Below are positions 6,935 to 11,655 of a stretch of DNA of 11,655 nucleotides, piece by piece. Positions within the stretch are counted from its first letter, which is position 1, and each line of letters opens with the position of its first letter. Under the pieces are notes generated by a model. That model was not told the origin of the DNA and searched no databases. It was given only the letters and a program-made list of their open reading frames with translations. The stretch is taken from contig DASZIO010000047.1 of NCBI GenBank assembly GCA_035949055.1, positions 1-11,655 on the forward strand. Direction: 5' to 3'. The stretch is from Bog-756 sp035949055 (GTDB lineage Bacteria; Actinomycetota; Acidimicrobiia; Acidimicrobiales; RAAP-2). Both the position numbers and the translations under genes were made by a program.

Positions 6935-7103
6935 TGGTGGGCGGGGCACTCTGGTCAGCTTCTGATGACGCGACCAGCCCGTATGCGGCGTCGGGGGGAG
7001 TAGCAGCGAGAGCGGATCTCGATACGGCGACTTCCCACCCCTTTATTCCCGGTGGACGGCGTCAATGCCTCCGCCAACGAGGACATTCGAAGCGAGGAAG
7101 CCG
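6904..7103 (+). promoter_or_regulatory. Long 5' leader of rho with hairpin
   Basis: If the promoter at 6869-6897 is right, rho has an untranslated leader of about 200 nt. It contains a perfect 6-bp stem CTGGTC (6951-6956)/GACCAG (6972-6977), whose loop can alternatively pair as TCAG-CTT-CTGA. A second 5-bp stem is CCACC (7035-7039)/GGTGG (7051-7055). A tiny frame ATG 6983 to TAG 7003 has no ribosome site and is not called. In other bacteria rho limits its own expression by Rho-dependent attenuation in the leader; whether that happens here is inference. Confidence 0.35.
7094..7100 (+). promoter_or_regulatory. Ribosome binding site deciding the rho start
   Basis: GAGGAAG contains AGGA with about six bases to ATG 7104. 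This supports 7104 over the in-frame ATG at 7065, which would add 13 residues not typical of the family. Confidence 0.7.
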
Positions 7104-8924
7104 ATGACTGCCGAACAGCAGCTCGAGCGCTCGGTGTTGGAGGGCAAGGAGCGAGACGAGCTCCAGGCCATCGCACAGGCCCTGTCTGTGAAGACCAATA
7201 CCAGGACGAAGAAGGCCGACATGATCGACGGCATCCTGAAGGCCGCCGGGGTGTCGGTGGACGAGGGTGGACCGGGCGGGGGAGCGGCGGACAATGGCTC
7301 GGCTGGGCCATCCGGCAACGGGGACAGAACACGGGCTTCGTCTTCTCGCCGGCCGGCTGTCCAGTCGTTCGGCCCCGACGACGACGCCGCCAGCGGAGGG
7401 GACGTCGAGCTCGACGATGACGTTGCCGACCGGGTCGCATCGGGCAACGGAACCGGGCGGCCCCAGCCCGGCGAGCAGGCGACGGAAGCCGATCAGGGCG
7501 GACGGCAAGTCGACGCGACCGAGGGCGAGGCTCCGCCGACTGGCCCGTCCCAGCAGAACGGCGACGGCCGCCACGGCACCCAGACGTCCAACTTCCAGGG
7601 CAACAGCCAGAACCGCAACCGCAACAACCAGAACCGCAACCGCAACACCCAGAATCGAAACCAGGGCGCCAGCGACGACATGGGCAACCGACGGAGCAAT
7701 CGTCGGCGTCGGGGCCGTGATCGCCAAGGCGGGGGCCCCGAGGGTGATCTGCAAGGCGCAGGGGGGCATCAGGACCAGCAATACCAGGGTGAGCTCATCC
7801 CGGTGCGAGGTCTGCTCGACCTGCGCGACGAGGGCTATGGCTTCCTTCGCTGCGAGGGCTACCTTCCCTCCGGCAAGGACGTCTATGTCTCGATCAGCCA
7901 GGCCCGCCGCTTCGCCTTGCGCAAGGGTGACAGCATCGAGGGGTTCTGCCGGCCGGCGGGGAACACCGAGAAGTTCCCCGCATTGCTGCAGATCGACACG
8001 GTGTCCGGGTTGGATCCGGACCTGGCTCGCCAGCGCCCGCGATTCGAGGACCTGACACCGCTCTTCCCGGACGAACGGTTGCACCTCGAAATGCCCGGCG
8101 ACAAGGACAACATGACGGCGCGCATCGTCGACTTGCTGTCGCCGATCGGCAAGGGGCAGCGCGGGCTCATCGTGTCCCCGCCCAAGGCCGGCAAGACGAC
8201 CGTGATGAAGCACATCGCGGCGTCGATCGAGGCCAACAACCCCGATGTCCACCTGATGGTCCTCCTCGTGGACGAGCGCCCCGAAGAGGTCACCGACATG
8301 CGTCGCTCGGTGAAGGGCGAGGTCGTAGCGTCCACCTTCGACCGGCCGTCCGAGGAGCACACCGCAGTGACCGAGCTCGCCATCGAGCGGGCCAAGCGCC
8401 TGGTCGAGTCGGGCCGTGACGTCGTCATCATCCTCGACGGGATCACCCGGCTGGCCCGGGCCTACAACCTGGCCCAGCCGGCCACGGGACGGATCATGTC
8501 GGGCGGGGTGGACTCCGGTGCCCTGTACCCGCCGAAGCGGTTCTTCGGCGCCGCCCGGAACATCGAGGAAGGTGGATCGCTGACCATCCTCGCCACCGCG
8601 CTGGTGGAGACCGGTTCGAAGATGGACGAGGTGATCTTCGAGGAGTTCAAGGGGACCGGCAACATGGAGCTCCGGCTGGACCGGCGACTGGCCGAGCGGA
8701 GGCTGTACCCGTCCATTGACGTGAACGCCAGCTCGACCCGCCACGAGGAGCTGCTCTTCGATCGGTCCCAGCTCCAGCAGGTCTGGAAGCTGCGCCGGGT
8801 GTTGAATGCCTTGGCCAACGAAGGCAGTGCCGCCCCCGGCCTCGAGTTGTTGATGGACAAGATCCGTACCACCAAGAGCAACGACGAGTTCCTGGCCGAG
8901 ATCGCCAAGGGACCGGCCACCTGA
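7104..8924 (+). CDS. rho: Transcription termination factor Rho
   Basis: Hexameric RNA-dependent ATPase/helicase that releases transcripts from RNA polymerase. The protein is 606 residues, against about 420 in E. coli, because of an insertion of roughly 175 residues typical of actinobacterial Rho. Residues 1-50 form the N-terminal helical domain (LERSVLEGKERDELQAIAQA...KKADMIDGILKAAGV). Residues 51-225 are low-complexity: first acidic and Gly-rich, then an Asn/Arg/Gln tract (163-187), then RRSNRRRRGRDR (196-207). The cold-shock-type RNA-binding domain follows (VRGLLDLRDEGYGFLR, 234-249). The ATPase core has Walker A PPKAGKTT (359-366), Walker B VIILD ending in D445, the Q-loop region TGRIMSGGVDSGAL (461-474) and PKRFFGAARNIEEGGSLTI (477-495). 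The core is complete with no missing catalytic residue. The insertion probably gives extra RNA contact. The gene stands alone with its own promoter and leader. Confidence 0.97.
   Translation: MTAEQQLERSVLEGKERDELQAIAQALSVKTNTRTKKADMIDGILKAAGVSVDEGGPGGGAADNGSAGPSGNGDRTRASSSRRPAVQSFGPDDDAASGGDVELDDDVADRVASGNGTGRPQPGEQATEADQGGRQVDATEGEAPPTGPSQQNGDGRHGTQTSNFQGNSQNRNRNNQNRNRNTQNRNQGASDDMGNRRSNRRRRGRDRQGGGPEGDLQGAGGHQDQQYQGELIPVRGLLDLRDEGYGFLRCEGYLPSGKDVYVSISQARRFALRKGDSIEGFCRPAGNTEKFPALLQIDTVSGLDPDLARQRPRFEDLTPLFPDERLHLEMPGDKDNMTARIVDLLSPIGKGQRGLIVSPPKAGKTTVMKHIAASIEANNPDVHLMVLLVDERPEEVTDMRRSVKGEVVASTFDRPSEEHTAVTELAIERAKRLVESGRDVVIILDGITRLARAYNLAQPATGRIMSGGVDSGALYPPKRFFGAARNIEEGGSLTILATALVETGSKMDEVIFEEFKGTGNMELRLDRRLAERRLYPSIDVNASSTRHEELLFDRSQLQQVWKLRRVLNALANEGSAAPGLELLMDKIRTTKSNDEFLAEIAKGPAT
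7608..7664 (+). repeat. 21-bp tandem repeat inside rho (Asn/Arg tract)
   Basis: Two adjacent 21-bp units (7608-7628 and 7629-7649) differ at one base and encode QNRNRNN and QNRNRNT. A diverged partial third unit (7650-7664) encodes QNRNQ. The repeat keeps the reading frame and builds the core of the disordered Rho insertion. Such in-frame units are prone to slippage, so copy number may differ between strains. Confidence 0.85.
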
Positions 8925-8935
8925 GCCAGTCGGGG

Positions 8936-8966
8936 CCGCGCCGCCACCCGGCCAGGCCCGGCGCGG
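8936..8966 (+). terminator. GC-only hairpin after rho (weak terminator candidate)
   Basis: CCGCGCCG (8936-8943) pairs perfectly with CGGCGCGG (8959-8966) over a 15-base loop, starting 11 bases after the rho stop. There is no T-run after it, so it does not fit a standard intrinsic terminator. It may protect the 3' end or act as a U-tract-free terminator of the kind proposed for actinobacteria. Confidence 0.35.
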
Positions 8967-8988
8967 ACGAGCGCCGACCGGGGACCGG

Positions 8989-8994
8989 TACACT
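8989..8994 (+). promoter_or_regulatory. Putative -10 element for rpmE
   Basis: TACACT fits TANNNT and predicts a start near 9001, leaving a leader of about 57 nt that coincides almost exactly with the tandem repeat before rpmE. No convincing -35 box is seen 17 bases upstream. Confidence 0.4.
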
Positions 8995-9004
8995 TCCTAC
9001 TGCC

Positions 9005-9046
9005 GCGAGGTAGGCGCGGTCACCAGCGAGGCAGGCGCCGTCACTA
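9005..9046 (+). repeat. Tandem 21-bp repeat in the rpmE leader
   Basis: Two directly adjacent 21-bp units, 9005-9025 and 9026-9046, match at 18 of 21 bases and both begin GCGAGG. The next bases, GGGAG from 9047, look like the start of a degenerate third unit and supply the Shine-Dalgarno. CCGCG (9003-9007) and CGCGG (9015-9019) form a 5-bp stem with a 7-base loop over the first unit; the second unit does not keep that stem well. The position suggests a role in rpmE expression, possibly a ribosomal-protein leader. Confidence 0.6.
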
Positions 9047-9051
9047 GGGAG
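9046..9051 (+). promoter_or_regulatory. Ribosome binding site of rpmE
   Basis: AGGGAG lies six bases before ATG 9058, a strong site. It also overlaps the end of the tandem repeat units, so structure in the leader could expose or hide it. Confidence 0.75.
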
Positions 9052-9057
9052 AAATCC

Positions 9058-9294
9058 ATGAAGTCCGACCTCCATCCCACATACGTCGAGTCCTCGGTGC
9101 GCTGCTCGTGTGGCAACGCGTTCACCACCCGGTCGACCAAGCCGGAGATCCACCTGGAGCTCTGCAACGAGTGCCATCCGTTCTTCACCGGCAAGCAGAA
9201 GCTGGTGGACTCGGGCGGCCGGGTCGAGCGGTTCCAGCGCCGGTACGCCAAGACCGGATCGCGTCGGCGCTCGGCGTCACCGCCTGCGTCCTGA
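9058..9294 (+). CDS. rpmE: 50S ribosomal protein L31, zinc-binding (C+) form
   Basis: Small protein of the large ribosomal subunit that contributes to the bridge between subunits. It has 78 residues and starts MKSDLHPTYVES, as expected for L31. Four cysteines, C16 and C18 in VRCSCGNAF and C36 and C39 in LCNECHPFFTG, form the zinc site that marks the C+ type rather than the zinc-free paralogue induced in zinc shortage. The basic tail (RRYAKTGSRRRS) fits rRNA contact. ATG 9058 has a strong Shine-Dalgarno. The gene stands between rho and prfA, as in other actinobacteria. Expression is likely controlled through the 57-nt repeat-bearing leader. Confidence 0.96.
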   Translation: MKSDLHPTYVESSVRCSCGNAFTTRSTKPEIHLELCNECHPFFTGKQKLVDSGGRVERFQRRYAKTGSRRRSASPPAS

Positions 9295-9320
9295 TCCTCT
9301 GACGCGTCCCGACCCAGACT

Positions 9321-9337
9321 CCCTTGAGGCGGAAGGG
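9321..9337 (+). terminator. Small hairpin between rpmE and prfA
   Basis: CCCTT (9321-9325) pairs with AAGGG (9333-9337) over a 7-base loop, 27 bases after the rpmE stop. There is no T-run. It could be a weak terminator for rpmE or chance. Confidence 0.25.
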
Positions 9338-9354
9338 TCCCGCGCGGTTGGCGC

Positions 9355-9360
9355 TACCCT
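9355..9360 (+). promoter_or_regulatory. Putative -10 element for leaderless prfA mRNA
   Basis: TACCCT fits TANNNT and is followed by exactly six bases and then GTG 9367, identical spacing to the element before hom. No Shine-Dalgarno precedes the GTG. A TTG lies in frame at 9361, but starting there would leave no room for the promoter-to-start spacing. Confidence 0.45.
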
Positions 9361-9366
9361 TTGCCC

Positions 9367-10443
9367 GTGTTCCACCAGAGGGTTCAGGATCGCCTGAACG
9401 AGCTCGAGAACGAGTACGAGTCGGTCTTGGAGGAGCTCAACGACCCGGCTCTCTCCACCGACCCGCACCGCTTGCGCGACGTCTCCCGGCGCCATCGCGA
9501 GCTGAAGGAGGTCGTGGACGGCTGGCACGGACTCCAGGCCGCCGAGTCGGATCTCGAAGCCGCCCGCGAGATGCTCCACGACTCGGCCGGAGAGGAGCGG
9601 GAGCTGGCCCAGACCGAGGTGGACCAGGCCGAAATGGATGTGGCCCGCCAGGAGGAGGAGCTCAAGCTGCTGCTGGTGCCGCGGGATCCGAACGCCGGCC
9701 GCAACGTCATCATGGAGATCCGGGGTGCCGAAGGGGGGGAGGAGGCCAACCTCTTCGCCAAGGACCTGTTCGAGATGTACTCCCGCTACGCCGCCCAGCG
9801 GAAATGGAAGCTCGAGGTGCTGTCCTCCAGCCCCTCCGAACGGGACGGCCTCAATGAGATCACCTTCGTGGTGAAGGGCGACGACGCCTGGCAGCGACTC
9901 GAGCACGAGGGAGGGCCGCACCGGGTCCAGCGGGTGCCGGTGACCGAATCCCAGGGGCGCGTCCACACCTCGTCCGCCGCAGTGACCGTCCTACCGGAGG
10001 CCGACGAGGTCGACGTGGACATCGAGCCGGGCGATCTCAAGATCGACGTGTACCGGTCGACCGGGCCGGGTGGGCAATCGGTCAACACCACCGATTCGGC
10101 GGTGCGCGTCACCCACGTTCCAACCGGCATCGTGGTGGCGATGCAGGACGAGAAGAGCCAGATCCAGAATCGGGCCAAGGCCATGACCGTCCTCCGCTCC
10201 CGCTTGCTGAAGGCGGAGCAGGACCGGCAGGCGGCGGCGGCGTCCGTGCAGCGGCGGAGCCAAGTGGGCGCCGGAGGCCGGTCGGAAAAGATCCGGACGT
10301 ACAATTACAAGGAGAACCGGGTAACCGACCACCGGATCAAGCTCACCCTGCACCGGCTGGATCGCATCCTGATGGGCGACCTCGACGAGTTGACCGATGC
10401 CCTCATGGCGGACAAGCGCTATCGCCAGCTGGATGATGGTTGA
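9367..10443 (+). CDS. prfA: Peptide chain release factor 1 (RF1)
   Basis: Reads UAA and UAG stop codons in the ribosomal A site and triggers peptide release. The protein is 358 residues from GTG 9367, normal length. The long helical N-terminal domain (1-105) is rich in Glu, Leu and Arg. The stop-codon-reading tripeptide is PVT at 191-193 (RVPVTESQGRVHTS), the PxT form that separates RF1 from RF2. The GGQ motif that enters the peptidyl transferase centre is at 235-237 in STGPGGQSVN; its glutamine is the target of PrmC, encoded next. The C-terminal part NYKENRVTDHRI (313-324) is also typical. Its own stop is TGA, read by RF2 rather than RF1, so there is no direct self-termination loop. Confidence 0.97.
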   Translation: MFHQRVQDRLNELENEYESVLEELNDPALSTDPHRLRDVSRRHRELKEVVDGWHGLQAAESDLEAAREMLHDSAGEERELAQTEVDQAEMDVARQEEELKLLLVPRDPNAGRNVIMEIRGAEGGEEANLFAKDLFEMYSRYAAQRKWKLEVLSSSPSERDGLNEITFVVKGDDAWQRLEHEGGPHRVQRVPVTESQGRVHTSSAAVTVLPEADEVDVDIEPGDLKIDVYRSTGPGGQSVNTTDSAVRVTHVPTGIVVAMQDEKSQIQNRAKAMTVLRSRLLKAEQDRQAAAASVQRRSQVGAGGRSEKIRTYNYKENRVTDHRIKLTLHRLDRILMGDLDELTDALMADKRYRQLDDG

Positions 10444-10445
10444 CG

Positions 10446-11318
10446 GTGGGCGGCCAAGGCGGCCCAGCGGCCCTCCTCACCTCCCTCGCCGAGCAACTCG
10501 GCTCGGCCCAGGAGGCGCGTTGGATACTCGATCGGGCCGCCGACCGGTGGCCGGAGCTGGTGGAGCGCCGCCGGGCGGGCGAGCCGCTCCAGTACGTGCT
10601 CGGGAGCTGGCCGTTCCGGCAGCTCGAGCTGATGGTCGACCGCCGGGTGCTCATTCCCCGGCCCGAGACCGAGCAGGTGGTCGAGGTGGCCCTGGCCGAG
10701 CTCGCCCGTAGCTGCCGGTCGTCCGCCTCGGTCGACGCCTCCGTGGGTGGTGAGCGGAAGACCACCGGCGGTCAGGTGTGCGTCGACCTCGGTACCGGAT
10801 CGGGGGCCATCGCGCTGACGCTGGCCACCGAGGGCAGCGCGCTCTGCGATATCGAGGTCTGGGCCACCGACATCTCAGCTGATGCTCTGGCGGTGGCCCG
10901 GTACAACCTCGACGCGCTGGCCGCAATGCGATCGGTCCCCAGCGTGCACCTCGTGGAGGGCGGGTGGTTCGACGCCCTTCCTCCGGAGCTGGCCGGACGG
11001 ATCGACCTGTTGGTCTCCAATCCCCCCTACGTGGCCGAAGCGGATTTCGACCGCCTCGACCGGGTCGTACGCGACTGGGAGCCCCGGCAGGCCCTGGTGG
11101 CCGCCCTGGGGTCCACCGGCGTGGGGGGGACCGCCGCCATCGAGGCGATCATCGGTGCCGCGCCGGACTGGCTCGGACCCGACGGTGCCATGGTGATCGA
11201 GTTGGATCCGGGCCAGGCGTCGGCCATGGCGGCCATGGCCAGTGGCGCCGGGTTCGGCCGGGTCGCCGTGAAGCAGGATCTGGCCGGGCGCGACCGGATG
11301 CTCGTGGCCCGGCGTTGA
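10446..11318 (+). CDS. prmC: Release factor glutamine methyltransferase PrmC/HemK
   Basis: SAM-dependent enzyme that N5-methylates the glutamine of the GGQ loop of release factors; its substrate RF1 is encoded immediately upstream. The protein is 290 residues from GTG 10446. An N-terminal helical domain recognises the release factor. Then come LIPRPETEQ (69-77), the SAM-binding glycine motif DLGTGSG (114-120), an acidic ribose-binding motif ATDIS (140-144), and the family signature NPPY (192-195), which holds the glutamine side chain. Residues about 88-110 are a small Ser/Gly-rich insertion before the SAM motif. GTG 10446 lies two bases after the prfA stop. A TTG at 10440 overlapping that stop is an alternative. 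Neither has a clear ribosome site, so coupling to prfA is likely. Confidence 0.94.
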   Translation: MGGQGGPAALLTSLAEQLGSAQEARWILDRAADRWPELVERRRAGEPLQYVLGSWPFRQLELMVDRRVLIPRPETEQVVEVALAELARSCRSSASVDASVGGERKTTGGQVCVDLGTGSGAIALTLATEGSALCDIEVWATDISADALAVARYNLDALAAMRSVPSVHLVEGGWFDALPPELAGRIDLLVSNPPYVAEADFDRLDRVVRDWEPRQALVAALGSTGVGGTAAIEAIIGAAPDWLGPDGAMVIELDPGQASAMAAMASGAGFGRVAVKQDLAGRDRMLVARR

Positions 11319-11320
11319 AC

Positions 11321-11655
11321 ATGCCTCCCCGGCTGCTCCGTCCGGATGACGAGGGGATGGCGTGGTCGGCCGGCGCGCTGGAGAGTGGCGCGGTCGTGGC
11401 CCTCCCGACCGACACCGTCTACGGGCTGGCCGCCCTTCCTGCCCACCCCGACGCCCTGGCCACGCTGTTCGCGATGAAGCACCGTCCGGCCGATGTGGCA
11501 TTGCCGCTACTGGTCGGCGACCAGGACCAGATCGCCGAGCTGGCCGGCCCGCTCGGGCGGGCTGCGGCCCACCTGGCCCGGGAGCACTGGCCGGGGCCGC
11601 TCACCCTCGTGGTGCCGCGAGCAAAGGGGTTCGGGCCCGACCTCGGCGGACCACC
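11321..11655 (+). CDS. tsaC: L-threonylcarbamoyladenylate synthase TsaC/Sua5 family (3' truncated)
   Basis: Makes threonylcarbamoyl-AMP from L-threonine, bicarbonate and ATP, the first step of t6A formation at position 37 of tRNAs reading ANN codons. The first 111 codons are present and the frame is open to the window edge. Family motifs are in order: LPTDTVYGL (28-36), KHRP with K53 and R55 followed by LPLLV (61-65), and HWPGPLTLVVP (89-99). Whether this is the short TsaC or the longer Sua5 form with a C-terminal extra domain cannot be seen. ATG 11321 is two bases after the prmC stop with no ribosome site of its own, so it is likely the third gene of the prfA-prmC unit, as in other actinobacteria. 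Confidence 0.93.
   Translation, partial: MPPRLLRPDDEGMAWSAGALESGAVVALPTDTVYGLAALPAHPDALATLFAMKHRPADVALPLLVGDQDQIAELAGPLGRAAAHLAREHWPGPLTLVVPRAKGFGPDLGGP

Noticed and set aside
7065..7103. Upstream in-frame ATG at 7065 as the rho start
   Set aside because: It would add 13 residues unlike known Rho N-termini, and the good ribosome site GAGGAAG at 7094-7100 serves ATG 7104.
1..11655. CRISPR arrays, insertion sequences, phage genes or defence systems
   Set aside because: No spaced direct repeats, transposase, terminal inverted repeats or defence-type domains were seen; from 1400 onward everything reads as a conserved housekeeping cluster.

Overview
The window is mostly a core-chromosome housekeeping block from a high-GC actinobacterium. 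Hand-counted sample lines give about 70% G+C from roughly position 1012 onward. The gene order argS-lysA-hom-thrC-rho-rpmE-prfA-prmC-tsaC is, from memory, the classic actinobacterial arrangement (Mycobacterium tuberculosis has the same run with thrB between thrC and rho). An Acidimicrobiia-like lineage is my guess, not a demonstrated assignment.

Layout. Positions 1-1011 have clearly lower G+C (about 55% in the sampled lines). They hold the C-terminal end of a short-chain dehydrogenase/reductase (1-230), a stretch without a recognisable gene (231-540), and an open, protein-like but startless reading frame that looks like a gene remnant (541-1011). A very G/C-rich spacer with a strong G-quadruplex pattern on the minus strand (1040-1070) separates this from a minus-strand tRNA-Arg(CCG) (1174-1245). 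The 3' end of the tRNA points at the low-GC segment, the geometry expected if foreign DNA entered at the tRNA. From 1400 to the right edge every gene is on the plus strand and tightly packed.

How the genes work together. argS (arginyl-tRNA synthetase) sits divergently next to a tRNA it charges. It overlaps lysA (diaminopimelate decarboxylase, last step of lysine synthesis) by 4 bp. hom (homoserine dehydrogenase) overlaps thrC (threonine synthase) by 4 bp. Homoserine kinase (thrB), which must act between them, is absent here. rho (terminator factor with a long Asn/Arg-rich insertion) has its own promoter and a leader of about 200 nt. rpmE (zinc-type L31) has a short leader made of two tandem 21-bp units. 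prfA (RF1), prmC (its glutamine methyltransferase) and tsaC (threonylcarbamoyl-AMP synthase, truncated by the window edge) form a translation-quality cluster.

Regulatory reading. hom and prfA each have a TANNNT hexamer exactly six bases before the start codon and no Shine-Dalgarno, suggesting leaderless mRNAs; argS is nearly the same. The most unusual non-coding signal is a pair of CCCGATCGGG palindromes 52 bp apart around the putative rho promoter, one inside the -35/-10 spacer and one just after the expected start point. I see no CRISPR array, insertion sequence, phage gene or new multi-gene system; the points of interest are mainly regulatory and compositional.
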